A stretch of DNA of 64,000 nt from Streptomyces pyxinae (lineage in GTDB: Bacteria > Actinomycetota > Actinomycetes > Streptomycetales > Streptomycetaceae): the NCBI RefSeq assembly GCF_024756275.1, contig NZ_JANUGQ010000014.1:1-64000 (forward strand). Direction: 5' to 3'. The stretch's first letter is position 1; each line of letters opens with the position of its first letter. The notes under the pieces are model-generated. The model made no database searches. It worked only from the letters and a program-made list of their open reading frames with translations, and was not told the DNA's origin. The position numbers and the translations under genes were made by a program. Shown one piece after another: positions 17,308 through 25,546 of the stretch.

Positions 17308-17722
17308 GGGGTCCCCCCTCGGTACGTCAGCAGCCGCCCGTACGAGAGGGTGGCGGCGGCCAAGCTAGAGGGTGGCGGTGGCCCGTGACAAGGGGCGGCC
17401 GAGGGGATCACCCTGGGTGATGACGCTCCCCGGGGGCCTGCTGTTCCGGCCGGGACTCCCGGCCGGGACCGGCCCGGCGGACCGGCGTTGCGGTGAACGT
17501 GCCGCTCAGCGGGTGTGCGTCGGTGCGGGGTACGGGAAGGCACACCGCCGGCGGCCGAGGCGCACGGCACCGCCCACCGGGGTGTCCGGTGCCCGGCCGG
17601 CCGGTGCCCGTGCGTACCGATGACGGGCGATGACCGGCAGGAGTTACGGTGCGGTTGACACATGCGTGCGCCCGGCGCACTCGCGGTACGCCGGGCGCAT
17701 ATCGAGATGCAGGAGTACACAG
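17308..17722. promoter_or_regulatory. Divergent promoter region with gnd leader hairpin
   Basis: This 415 bp gap separates the leftward Rpf/M23 gene and rightward gnd. A TTGACA hexamer lies at 17655-17660. An 11-bp perfect hairpin, TGCGCCCGGCG (17667-17677) with CGCCGGGCGCA (17689-17699), follows it and ends 11 nt before the gnd AGGAG (17711-17715). The stem could be an operator or an RNA leader structure; its fold is certain, its role is not. No -10 box is clear and nothing else is recognisable. Confidence 0.5.
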
Positions 17723-19162
17723 ATGAGTGGCACTGCCCAGATCGGCGTCACCGGGCTCGCGGTGATGGGCCGCAACCTGGCACGCAACTTCGCCCGCAAC
17801 GGGCTCACCGTCGCCGTCCACAACCGCAGCCGTTCCCGGACGGACGCGCTGGTCGAGGAGTTCGGCTCGGAAGGCACCTTCGTCCCGGCCGGGAGCGCCG
17901 AGGAGTTCGTGGCCGCGCTGGAGCGGCCCCGCCGTCTGGTGATCATGGTGAAGGCCGGTGAGCCGACCGACGCGGTGATCCAGGAGTTCGTCCCGCTGCT
18001 GGAGCCGGGCGATGTGATCATCGACGGCGGCAACGCGCACTTCGAGGACACCCGGCGCCGGGAGCGGGAGTTGCGCGAGCGCGGCATCCACTTCGTCGGT
18101 GCCGGGATCTCGGGCGGCGAGGAGGGCGCGCTCAACGGGCCGAGCATCATGCCGGGCGGGCCCGCGGAGTCGTACGAGTCGCTCGGCCCGCTGCTGGAGC
18201 GGATCGCCGCCAAGGCGCCGGACGGCACGCCCTGTGTGAGCCACGTGGGCCCGGACGGGGCCGGACACTTCGTCAAGATGGTCCACAACGGCATCGAATA
18301 CGCCGACATGCAGCTGATCGGTGAGGCGTACCACCTGCTGCGGGAGGTGGCGGGCTACTCCCCCGCCAAGATCGCGGAGACCTTCCGGGGCTGGAACGAC
18401 GGACGGCTCGACTCGTACCTGATCGAGATCACCGCCCAGGTGCTGGCCCACACCGACGCGGAGACCGGCAAGCCGTTCGTGGACGTGGTGGCCGACCGGG
18501 CGGAGCAGAAGGGCACCGGCCGCTGGACCGTGCAGATCGCGCTGGACCTGGGGGTGCCGGTCTCGGGGATCGCCGAGGCGGTGTTCGCCCGCTCCCTCTC
18601 CGGCCACGCGGAGCTGCGCGAGGCGTCCCGGTCGCTGCCCGGCCCGGTGGCCGAGCCGCTGGACGAGGCGGCGGCGGCGCGGTTCGCGGACCGGGTGGAG
18701 CAGGCGCTGTACGCGTCCAAGGTCGTCTCGTACACCCAGGGCTTCCACCAGATCCAGGCGGGCAGCGAGGCGTACGACTGGGGCGTCGACCCGGGCGCGG
18801 TGGCCGCGCTCTGGCGGGCCGGCTGCATCATCCGGGCGGCCTTCCTCGACCGCATCCGGGCCGCCTACGACGGACGGCCCGAGCTGCCGAGCCTGCTGGC
18901 CGACAAGGACTTCGCGGCGGAGATCGGGGCGGCGCAGGAGGACTGGCGCGAGGTCGTGGCGACGGCGGCCCGGCAGGGCGTCCCGGCACCCGGGTTCGCG
19001 GCGGCGCTGGCGTACTACGACGCCCTGCGCGCACCCCGGCTGCCGGCCACCCTCACCCAGGGGCAGCGCGACTACTTCGGGGCGCACACCTACCGGCGCA
19101 CCGACCGGGACGGGGCCTTCCACACGCTCTGGGGCGGTGACAGGTCCGAGGTGACGGCCTGA
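17723..19162 (+). CDS. gnd: 6-phosphogluconate dehydrogenase, decarboxylating
   Basis: The ATG at 17723 follows AGGAG by 7 nt and gives 479 residues, normal for the long (homodimeric) class. The N-terminal Rossmann fold has GLAVMGRNLARN and VHNRSRSRTD, the NADP-binding pattern. Catalytic-domain motifs are IIDGGNAHFEDT, FVGAGISGGEEGA, FVKMVHNGIEYADMQ and KGTGRWT. The enzyme oxidises 6-phosphogluconate to ribulose 5-phosphate, CO2 and NADPH in the pentose phosphate pathway. It is monocistronic, bounded by a very strong terminator. An in-frame extension upstream has no ribosome-binding site and is not conserved in character. Confidence 0.97.
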   Translation: MSGTAQIGVTGLAVMGRNLARNFARNGLTVAVHNRSRSRTDALVEEFGSEGTFVPAGSAEEFVAALERPRRLVIMVKAGEPTDAVIQEFVPLLEPGDVIIDGGNAHFEDTRRRERELRERGIHFVGAGISGGEEGALNGPSIMPGGPAESYESLGPLLERIAAKAPDGTPCVSHVGPDGAGHFVKMVHNGIEYADMQLIGEAYHLLREVAGYSPAKIAETFRGWNDGRLDSYLIEITAQVLAHTDAETGKPFVDVVADRAEQKGTGRWTVQIALDLGVPVSGIAEAVFARSLSGHAELREASRSLPGPVAEPLDEAAAARFADRVEQALYASKVVSYTQGFHQIQAGSEAYDWGVDPGAVAALWRAGCIIRAAFLDRIRAAYDGRPELPSLLADKDFAAEIGAAQEDWREVVATAARQGVPAPGFAAALAYYDALRAPRLPATLTQGQRDYFGAHTYRRTDRDGAFHTLWGGDRSEVTA

Positions 19163-19185
19163 CGGCCCGACGGCCCGACGACAGC

Positions 19186-19233
19186 GGCCGGCCCCGGTCG
19201 CGGAACTCTGTCGTTCCGCGACCGGGGCCGGCC
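19186..19233. terminator. Very strong bidirectional terminator
   Basis: A perfect 21-bp inverted repeat (19186-19206 with 19213-19233) closes a 6-nt TCTGTC loop. It lies between the convergent gnd and proline-rich genes, within 30 bp of both stops. Confidence 0.9.
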
Positions 19234-19259
19234 GTGTGCGCTGCCGCCGCTCTCCCGGC

Positions 19260-19577
19260 TCAGCTCGCCGGGCCGGGCTCCGGCTCGGGTCCCGGGACCG
19301 GCTCGGGGCCCGGGGGCTTGGGCACCGGGTCAGGCGAGGGCCCCGGCGGAGGCCCCGGGTGCGGGGGCACCGGCGGGGTGGGCACCGGATCGGGCGCGGG
19401 GCCGGGCGGGGGCGGTCCCGGCTGCGGGGGCGCCGGCGGCGGAGTGGGCACCGGCCCGGGTGCGGGGCCCGGCTCCGGTCCCCCGGGCCCGGGGGACGGT
19501 ACCGGTGTCGGTGGCACCGGGTCCGGCGGGCCCGGCGTCGGCGCGGGCGGGACGGGGTCGGGGTACGGGTTGGTCAT
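19260..19577 (-). CDS. Small proline-rich low-complexity protein
   Basis: The ATG at 19577 is preceded by AGGGGAG and opens 105 codons. The product starts MTNPYPDPVPPAP and consists almost entirely of P-x-P, PGP and PDPVP units, so it should form an extended polyproline helix. There is no signal peptide, membrane helix or recognisable domain. The proper Shine-Dalgarno, the TNPYPDP start and the flanking terminator argue that it is translated. Because GC-rich repeats can make such frames by chance, confidence is moderate. Confidence 0.5.
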   Translation of the reverse strand: MTNPYPDPVPPAPTPGPPDPVPPTPVPSPGPGGPEPGPAPGPVPTPPPAPPQPGPPPPGPAPDPVPTPPVPPHPGPPPGPSPDPVPKPPGPEPVPGPEPEPGPAS

Positions 19578-19817
19578 GGCGTGCTCCCCTGGCTGGTTCT
19601 GCCGTACCTGTCGGGGGCCGACCGGTCGTTCCGCACGCTTCCCGGGCGCCGCTCGCGGTTCCGCCGGGCCCGTGCGGAGCCCCGGCCGGGCTCCCCTTCG
19701 GGTTCCTGCCGGGCGCCTTCCCGCGCGCGGCGGGATCACGCATCCGGCCACCGGGACCAGCACACCGGGCCCCACCGCCGTACCCCTTTCCCCGCGCCGC
19801 CACCCCCGCGCCCCGGC

Positions 19818-19890
19818 GGCTCCCGCGTCCTGGTGCCTCCCGCGCCCCGTTGGCTCCCGCGTTCTGGTGCCTCCCGCGCCCCGATGGCTC
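19818..19890. repeat. 34-bp tandem repeat
   Basis: Two near-perfect units, each GGCTCCCGCGTYCTGGTGCC then TCCCGCGCCCCGWT, start at 19818 and 19852, and a third partial unit starts at 19886. They lie in the 320 bp gap between panD and the proline-rich gene. The rest of that gap shows nothing recognisable. Confidence 0.75.
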
Positions 19891-19896
19891 CCGGGC

Positions 19897-20325
19897 TCAG
19901 CCGCGTGGCGCCGGCACCGCGTGGGGGCCGCGCTCGGCGTCGCCGCCGGGGACCGGCTGCGAGGGGTCCGAGCCCAGCTCCACGATCCGGTTGGCCGCGT
20001 CCACGTGGACCACGCGCGGCACGAGCGCCCGCGCCTCGGCGTCCTCGACCTGGGCGTAGCTGATGAGGATCACCAGGTCCCCGGGGTGCACCAGATGGGC
20101 CGCGGCGCCGTTGATCCCGATCACCCCGGACCCGCGCTCCCCCTCGATGACGTACGTCTCCAGGCGGACGCCGTTGTCGATGTCGACGATATGGACCAGC
20201 TCGCCGGGCAGCAGGTCCGCCGCCTCCATGAGCTCGGCGTCCACGGTGACGGACCCGACATAGTGCAGGTCGGCCTGGGTGACGGTGGCGCGATGGATCT
20301 TGGACTTGAACATGGTGCGCAGCAT
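19897..20325 (-). CDS. panD: Aspartate 1-decarboxylase precursor
   Basis: The start MLRTMFKSKIHRATVT and the processing site HYVGSVTVD (Gly24-Ser25) identify PanD, which cleaves itself at Gly-Ser to form the pyruvoyl cofactor. It converts L-aspartate to beta-alanine for pantothenate and CoA. The ATG at 20325 with GGGAG upstream gives 142 residues, normal for actinobacteria. An in-frame extension to 20388 is not family-like. No other pan gene is adjacent. It is the last clearly chromosomal-core gene before the accessory island. Confidence 0.96.
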   Translation of the reverse strand: MLRTMFKSKIHRATVTQADLHYVGSVTVDAELMEAADLLPGELVHIVDIDNGVRLETYVIEGERGSGVIGINGAAAHLVHPGDLVILISYAQVEDAEARALVPRVVHVDAANRIVELGSDPSQPVPGGDAERGPHAVPAPRG

Positions 20326-20388
20326 CGAGGTACTCCCGAACTTAGGCTCCCTGCCTGCGTTTTTGCAGGTCAAAGGCTGTTTCGCCAC

Positions 20389-20826
20389 TCTACAACGAGT
20401 CGCATGGCCAGGCAGCTGCCCCCGGGTTCTTCAGGACTCATGCTGACCACTTGCTGACTTTCCTGTCTCATCATCAGGCGATGCCGAGGGGTTGCATACG
20501 CATCCCCCGGATTCACCGCGACGGCCTCGCTAGCCTACGCAGTGCACCCGCAGAAGCCCTCGCGACCACCGTCACTCTCGCGGCACGGCGGCACACGATC
20601 CGTGCGAACGCGAGGACTCGCCGCCGGAAGTCGCAAACAACGAGGCCGTCTAGCAGTAATCTCCGGCTGAGCAAAACCGGCTCTTCTCGTGGCCACGGCC
20701 TAGCCGGACCGGTGGCTCTGGCCAGTTCCGCAAGGCGGCCGGCAACGACATCGGAACCCGCCAGAGCGCAAGGCAATTCGGCACCGTGATCGCGCTCAGC
20801 CCAGCCTCGAAGGAGTCGTCTCAGTC
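20389..20826. other. Gene-poor junction at the left edge of the accessory island
   Basis: About 440 bp with lower GC than the left flank. Two weak open frames (20451-20789 forward, 20513-20776 reverse) have no family-like features or ribosome-binding sites and are not called. No full tRNA or att repeat was found. The left edge of the accessory DNA probably lies here, but the exact point is not visible. Confidence 0.45.
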
Positions 20827-21060
20827 ATGGAACCACAGCCTTTCGACGCCACCCACCCCCGACGGCGCCCACCCGTCGACCCCATCCTCATGGAAACTTC
20901 CGAGGTCGCCGTGATGCTGAGCATGTCGACGAGCTGGGTCTACAGAGAAGTGTCAAAGCTGGGCTTGAAGGTGTACAAGCTCGGCCGAGGCAAGAACGCC
21001 AAGGTGCTGTACAAAAGGACCGAGGTCTTCAAGTGGCTGGAACAGCAGAAGATCTATTGA
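20827..21060 (+). CDS. Excisionase-like helix-turn-helix protein
   Basis: The 77-residue protein carries a MerR-like/Xis-type helix-turn-helix (about residues 22-70): LMETSEVAVMLSMSTSWVYRE, KVYKLGRGKNAKVLYKRTEV, FKWLEQQ. This is the HTH_17/AlpA-excisionase fold used by integrative elements to direct excision or to regulate transfer genes. AAGGAG lies 11 nt before the ATG at 20827; the internal Met22 is an alternative start. In intact actinomycete elements such a gene sits beside an integrase. Here the only integrase remnant is 10 kb away, consistent with a decayed element. Confidence 0.75.
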   Translation: MEPQPFDATHPRRRPPVDPILMETSEVAVMLSMSTSWVYREVSKLGLKVYKLGRGKNAKVLYKRTEVFKWLEQQKIY

Positions 21061-21125
21061 GAGATCATCCCGCAGCTACAGCAACAGCTTCCTTGCACGG
21101 ACACGCCTGCGGCAGAAGGACGCCG

Positions 21126-21640
21126 TCAGAGGTTGGACTTCATGGCTTCGATGCACACAGCACGCGCGGCGGCGGACCGGTCCCGGGCATACGCCTGCCC
21201 CAGGTTCACGCCGTCGTCACTTTGGATCGGCGGCTGCGTCCACGCCTCACTCATGTGCATGCCGGCTTCAGAACGAGCTGCCCACACCAGGGCCGCGTAG
21301 GGTTCGGCGACCGCGGACGCCTCGATCTGAAGCCATGCGTGATGGAAGATTATGCGGGCGAGGAGGGAATTGACCTGGTCGGTGAGTTCCCTCCGGGCAT
21401 CGGCTGAGTCGGGGCGCCGCCGTATCCGGTACGGCATCTCCAGGTACTCCTCCACCGCGGTCAGCGCTTCGGCGAAGGTCTATGCTCGCCGCTCCCGACG
21501 GGCCGCACGCTGGTTGAGGGTGTACGTGACATAGACACCCAGCAGCGCGATGACGGGCACGATCAGAGCGGTCGTCTGAACCCATGACCAACTGCCCGCC
21601 GGGCATCCTCAAGCAGTTGCCCCAAAGTCTCCTGTTTCAC
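21126..21640 (-). pseudogene. Broken gene for a one-helix membrane protein (frameshift plus nonsense)
   Basis: A GTG at 21640 with a perfect AAGGAGG site opens MKQETLGQLLEDARR, but that frame soon stops. One base later in frame, the sequence reads SWSWVQTTALIVPVIALLG, a membrane helix, then NQRAARRERRA, then TAG (21482-21480), then TFAEALTAVEEYLEMPYRIR and on to IEAMKSNL at 21126. The joined protein, an N-terminal helix plus a cytoplasmic region of about 115 residues, looks like a hypothetical protein common in Streptomyces mobile DNA. One frameshift near 21600 and one in-frame stop make a functional full-length product unlikely. Confidence 0.7.
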
Positions 21641-21854
21641 CGTTAGTTCCTCCTTCTCGCACCGTTATCACCCGTTCCCAGGCATCTGAACCTTCGTTAG
21701 GCATATGACTTTGAAAACTCCAAGGCTGAGGGATCGCCCCTTGCCCCCCAACAGACCGCCCCGTGAAGGACGCGACCGGCAGGCCGTCGCGCCTGAGGGG
21801 TGACCTCTTCCTCGACAGCGGACAGCCCAGACCCCACGACGCCCCTGTGGGCAC

Positions 21855-21917
21855 ATGAACGTCAAGTACAAGGAGACGGCCCGGGGCGGGCTGGCGGTGA
21901 ACATCATCGAGTGCTGA
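21855..21917 (+). pseudogene. 3'-end fragment of an L-serine ammonia-lyase gene
   Basis: The 20-residue frame contains KYKETARGGLAVNIIEC and stops immediately. This matches the extreme C-terminus of iron-sulfur L-serine dehydratases (SdaA), where KYKET-RGGLA is followed by a terminal cysteine that ligands the cluster. The upstream sequence does not continue the family in any frame, so only the last ~20 codons survive. It is probably a leftover of recombination. The 290 bp after it holds short AAAGTCCCTG and GGGCCCTG repeats and no gene. Confidence 0.65.
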
Positions 21918-22207
21918 GGATTTGGGCCCTGACCAGCGCGTTCATACCTTTCAGCGCTGTCAGGGCCTTCCTTGCTTGCACGGCGGAAAGTCCCTGGATC
22001 GGCCCTGGAAAGACGCGAAAGTCCCTGAAAAGTTCTTAGGATATCCCTGCGCAAGCAGCCTTCCTGGGCCCGGGATCAGGGCCCCAATCCCTCGAAGAGA
22101 CCGGCGAAGCCACCGCTCGTCATAATGTTCGAGGCCCTCTCCTCCGCTCCACGCAGCGGGGAGACGAACGCGGGACGTAAGCTGCCGTAATCAGTCAATG
22201 GGGGATC

Positions 22208-22741
22208 ATGGAAGCGCCGAACGTCATCGGAGACTGGCAGGACTATCTGTCCGATGAGTGGGCTCGGCCTGCGTGTACGGGTGTACACCCTCACGAGGGG
22301 AGTCCCTCCGCAGGGTCGTAGGGACGAGGCGAAGGGGCTGACGTACGTCTCGTACCAGGCAGCGTTCAAGAACTGTCGTTCCACACACCTCTCCATCGAT
22401 TTGTGCGACCATCCCCGCCACATTGACGTCCGTGTGAGACGAGACGACCACGGCGCCTTCGTGGATGAGTACGGCTCCAGCGACATCCGAGGCTTCAGCC
22501 TCTACCCGCAACGGCGGGCGACGGCCACCGTATACGCCGCTGCACCCACGCGCAGTTGCGGCAACTGGACATCCAAATCAGTCCAGAGATCGACGGTGAG
22601 CAAGCATTCGGATACGTCTGGGTCGGCGGACTCGGCATCCACGAGGGCTTAACGGGAAGGAACTCTCGCGCGTCAGCGGCTGATTCCGGCATGGCCCGCG
22701 AGGTGGAACGTTTCCTGGAGGAGACGGCTCCCGGTTCCTGA
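22208..22741 (+). pseudogene. Degenerate gene remnant with shifted frames
   Basis: An ATG at 22208 after GGGGGAT opens MEAPNVIGDWQDYLSDEWAR and stops at 22321. A different frame (about 22330-22510) reads YVSYQAAFKNCRSTHLSIDL and DDHGAFVDEYGSSD. The first frame resumes from about 22515 with LRQLDIQISPEIDGEQAFGY, VWVGGLGIHEGLTGRN and EVERFLEETAPGS, stopping at 22741. The last segment has ordinary protein composition. I interpret this as one decayed gene of about 170 codons, but the joins are not certain and the family is unknown. Reverse-strand frames here are less convincing. Confidence 0.45.
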
Positions 22742-22806
22742 AACCACCATGTCGACGGGGGCGCCTGCAGCTCTGACCCTCAACTGGGCCAGCGCTGTCT
22801 TCAGGT

Positions 22807-22834
22807 TTCGAACTCAAGACCTACGCATTACGAG
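22807..22834 (-). other. tRNA-Thr(CGU)-like 3'-half fragment, candidate attachment site
   Basis: Read on the minus strand, the 28 bases run from an anticodon loop CTCGTAA through TGCGTAGGTCTTGAG to the T-loop TTCGAA, as in actinomycete tRNA-Thr. The 5' half of the tRNA is missing, and the match breaks immediately after TTCGAA, so there is no T-stem closure or acceptor end. A partial tRNA of this kind is what integration by a tyrosine recombinase leaves. No second copy was found in the window. Confidence 0.5.
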
Positions 22835-23053
22835 CACGCTAGTGATCGTGCCGGCTGTGTCGGCTGGTGTTGCCGAGTACCGTTCTGCCTGATCAGACGA
22901 CTGGTGCCGGTCCGTGTTGCACTGCCCAAAGGCGTCCCCGCTCCCCGTGCGCTCCCCTGGTGGCTGCCCATGACCGGCGATGTCCGGTCAGCGACTGGCC
23001 GGTGGCTCCGGTACGGTCCTTGTCCCCATCCCACAGACACCTGGCCGGGGAGG

Positions 23054-23245
23054 TCACAGGGTCCCGCAGAGGGGGAAGTGGCAGTCGAGAATCTTGCGGG
23101 CTTCCCGCCGGCGGGCGCGGCGGGGGTGGAACAGGGCGACGCCGACAATGACGATGTAGACGGTGATCCAGATGCACAGGGCGGTGATCAGCGCCCAGGG
23201 CAGGGGTCCGGTCGCGGGGAGGATGTCGGTGAGGGTGGTGAGCAT
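23054..23245 (-). CDS. Small single-helix membrane protein
   Basis: The ATG at 23245 has AGGAG at 7 nt spacing and gives 63 residues. A membrane helix (about 17-40, WALITALCIWITVYIVIVGV) is followed by a basic cytoplasmic segment HPRRARRREARKIL, so the C-terminus should face inside. I do not recognise a family. Small helix-plus-basic-tail proteins are common among genes of Streptomyces conjugative elements, which fits the surroundings, but that is only context. Confidence 0.65.
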   Translation of the reverse strand: MLTTLTDILPATGPLPWALITALCIWITVYIVIVGVALFHPRRARRREARKILDCHFPLCGTL

Positions 23246-23390
23246 GGTGGTCTCCTGGTCGTTTGCCGGGCCGTGTGCTCCGGCGGTTCCCCTAGATCAC
23301 CAGGTCCCATGCGCCTCGCCTGGATGAAGGTGGGAGGGCTCTATGTCCAAAACCGCGTCCTGCTTCAGGCGGTGTGGGTAGGTTCGCGGC

Positions 23391-24557
23391 ATGTCCTCTA
23401 CGGGTGATCCGGTTTCCGCTGATCAGCAGCTCATCGACCATGCTCTTCGGCACGATTTGGTGGTGTCGGTGAAGCAGCTTGCGCTGTGGCGGCGGGCGGG
23501 TCTGTTGCAGGGGCACACGGTGCGAGCGCTGGGCCGGGGGCGCGGGAGTGCGTCGGTTGCGAATGATGAGGCGTTCGGCCTGGTCGTGGCGCTCGCCCGG
23601 CTGGCACGGAGGGGTGCCCGGCCCTCTCATCTGGCACTGGCGCTGTTCGGCGAGGGGCATCCAGTGCCGGAGGCGGCCGTACGAAATGCCTTCGAGAAGG
23701 CCGTGCGGGGGCACGGGACCGGCCTCGGCGAGGAGGATCCGGAGACCGTGGAGGACGAGGAAGAGTGGGCGGAGCGTGTCGCCGACGAGGTGGTCGCCTC
23801 CGGGCAGCGGGTTCGGCTGATTCCCGCGCGGGCGCGGCGGATCGACGAGGGCATCGCCCGGTACATGCGTGACCGTGGGGTGGTGTGGCCTCCCCCGGAG
23901 CTGGTCGGCTTGGACCGGAACCCGGAGCCGTCGAGTCCGTCCGGTGGGGAGGTGACGGCCGCGGCGGTGGCCACGGTGCTGCGCGGGGGTGCTTCCGTCA
24001 CGCCGCAGGGGATCGGTGATGTGCTGCGGGCCATGCAGCCGGCGGGGTGGGGCAACCCAGGGGCGTCCCTGGTCGAGTACACGGTCGAGGACGTCCCGGA
24101 TGCCTCCCATGAGGTGTTCCTCCCCGACGGCGGGATGAGTACCGTCCCCGACGGGCCTGTTCTCGACACCCTGGTCGGTCTGGCGGTGACAGCGAGCCTG
24201 AACGATCTGCGGGGCGCCTGGGCGGCGAGCGGGGCGACCCGGGAGTGGGCGCTGGACCTGTGCGACCGGGTCGAGACGGAGCTGGCGGCCAACGAGCTGG
24301 GCGATGCGGCCTTCGAGTGGCTGATGGGCAGGGCCTTCGTGTCGGGGATGGTGCTGATGGCCGAGGTAGGCGATCAGCGCTGGTCCCTGTCGGACCGGGC
24401 GAGGGACTCCCTGATGCTGCTGCTGATGCGGCAGGCGCTCCGCGATCTCGATGAGAAGGTGCCGGGCTGCCAGTGGGAGCTGCTCGAGTCCCCCGGGATC
24501 ATGCCGGCCTCGCTGGTGCCTTTCCTCCGGCCGCAGCGCGTCTCAGAGCTCCGGTAG
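23391..24557 (+). CDS. Protein of unknown function with MerR-like N-terminal region
   Basis: The 388-residue product starts MSSTGDPVSADQQLI. Residues ~20-95 resemble a MerR-type winged-helix region: LVVSVKQLALWRRAGLLQ, then a charged stretch, then LALALFGEGHPVPE. A long acidic/helical middle and a C-terminal helical domain (about 260-380; AFEWLMGRAFVSGMVLMAEV) follow. No catalytic motif is evident. The ribosome-binding site is poor. It is the first gene of a tightly packed rightward set (7 nt to the next gene, then overlaps) that ends with the HEPN-like/zinc-ribbon protein, so it may be the DNA-binding or regulatory part of that set (inference). Confidence 0.7.
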   Translation: MSSTGDPVSADQQLIDHALRHDLVVSVKQLALWRRAGLLQGHTVRALGRGRGSASVANDEAFGLVVALARLARRGARPSHLALALFGEGHPVPEAAVRNAFEKAVRGHGTGLGEEDPETVEDEEEWAERVADEVVASGQRVRLIPARARRIDEGIARYMRDRGVVWPPPELVGLDRNPEPSSPSGGEVTAAAVATVLRGGASVTPQGIGDVLRAMQPAGWGNPGASLVEYTVEDVPDASHEVFLPDGGMSTVPDGPVLDTLVGLAVTASLNDLRGAWAASGATREWALDLCDRVETELAANELGDAAFEWLMGRAFVSGMVLMAEVGDQRWSLSDRARDSLMLLLMRQALRDLDEKVPGCQWELLESPGIMPASLVPFLRPQRVSELR

Positions 24558-24564
24558 GACGATT

Positions 24565-25014
24565 ATGGACCAGGGCACTCGTGAGACCGTGGTGGTAGCT
24601 GTGGCCGAGATGGCGGTGCTGCGTGCTCTGCAAGTCGCTGGCCGCCGGCTGCTCGCGCGGCGGAGCCGGGCGGTACGGGGCTCTCTGCAGGCCGTCCCCC
24701 CGCGGGAGCTGCATGTCCATGTGCCGGTTGGTGATACCGATCTGGATCTTCTCCTGCGGGACGCGTGGGTCATCCCTGAAGCCGTCGGCCTGCCCTCGAT
24801 GATGATCGAGAGACTGGATCAGCATGTTCGGATTCTGCTCGCTGCCGGGCTCGGGTACCGCCGGGGCGACTTGATCAAGACGGTGTCTCGTCTTCCGCTG
24901 CAACAGCTTGAACTGCCCTGGAACGCGCACGCTGGGACTGATGAGACTCATGCCCAGGGCGGGCGATCCCGTGCAGCTGAGGACGGCAAGCGTCCTCTGG
25001 CATTGCACCGGTGA
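24565..25014 (+). CDS. Unknown protein, second gene of the island operon
   Basis: The ATG at 24565 lies 7 nt after the previous stop and gives 149 residues beginning MDQGTRETVVVAV. The N-terminal ~110 residues are ordinary alpha/beta sequence (LHVHVPVGDTDLDLLLRDAW, VIPEAVGLPSMMIERLDQHV). The last ~25 residues overlap the next gene and are low in complexity, so a recent frameshift near the end is possible. No family is recognised. Position and spacing indicate co-transcription with both neighbours. Confidence 0.6.
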   Translation: MDQGTRETVVVAVAEMAVLRALQVAGRRLLARRSRAVRGSLQAVPPRELHVHVPVGDTDLDLLLRDAWVIPEAVGLPSMMIERLDQHVRILLAAGLGYRRGDLIKTVSRLPLQQLELPWNAHAGTDETHAQGGRSRAAEDGKRPLALHR

Positions 25015-25546
25015 GACCGTCGAACCGTATGACCATTGCCCTCGGTGTGATGACTTCCATGATGCACAGACTGACCGCAATGGCCGCTACGACTTCATGT
25101 GCGGCAGTGACCGGGCGGTCGAGGTCACACTGGTGACCAGCAGCGTGGCCCAGCAGAACCGGAGCGCCTGGGAACCGTACCTCACCCAGCGGGCGGTACC
25201 CGAGCTGGATCTGGGCTGGCATGTGGTGTTCGCGAGCACGGCGAAGGCAACCTACGGAGGCCGCAAGGAGAACCCCCGATTCAAGGACGCCCTGACCGTC
25301 ATCACCCGGGCCCAGGCCGAGCTGGAGCGGCGGGGCGTGTCCCGCTTCGGCCCCGGCACGGCCTGTATCGAGCAGCCGTTCCTCGAAGAGGCATGCCCGT
25401 ACAGCACCCTGGGCGCCGCTGGGGTGACCTTCGGTTGTTCCATGCGCAGCGAGACAGGTGCTGGCTACATCAGCGCCGGGCTGCTGACGGGGTACGACCA
25501 GATGCCGGCTTTCAACCCGGACCACTGGGCGCCGACAGTGCCATGA
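24941..25546 (+). CDS. Unknown cysteine-containing protein of the island operon
   Basis: The ATG at 24941 (another at 24950) gives about 201 residues and overlaps the previous gene by ~74 nt. It has C-x2-C sequence near the start (YDHCPRCDDFHDAQ), then a region of the form DFMCGSDRAVEVTLVTSSV ... LGWHVVFAS. The EVT-then-W pattern recalls actinobacterial proteins with a restriction-endonuclease-like core, but no full PD-(D/E)xK set can be traced, so I do not assign it. The stop overlaps the next ATG (ATGA), indicating translational coupling. Confidence 0.55.
   Translation: MRLMPRAGDPVQLRTASVLWHCTGETVEPYDHCPRCDDFHDAQTDRNGRYDFMCGSDRAVEVTLVTSSVAQQNRSAWEPYLTQRAVPELDLGWHVVFASTAKATYGGRKENPRFKDALTVITRAQAELERRGVSRFGPGTACIEQPFLEEACPYSTLGAAGVTFGCSMRSETGAGYISAGLLTGYDQMPAFNPDHWAPTVP

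Noticed and set aside
17308..17722. Possible c-di-AMP (ydaO-type) riboswitch before the Rpf/M23 gene
   Set aside because: Such riboswitches often precede Streptomyces rpf genes, but the expected conserved blocks could not be found in the leader on the minus strand.
20451..20789. Forward 112-codon and reverse 87-codon frames between panD and the Xis-like gene
   Set aside because: Arg/Ser/Ala-rich composition, no start signals and no recognisable fold.
22076..22511. Reverse-strand frames of 136 and 95 codons
   Set aside because: They overlap forward segments with better protein character, lack ribosome-binding sites and show no domain. The region is treated as a decayed forward gene.
22807..22880. 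A functional tRNA-Thr gene on the minus strand
   Set aside because: The acceptor stem, D-arm and the 3' side of the T-stem are missing, so only a fragment can be supported.
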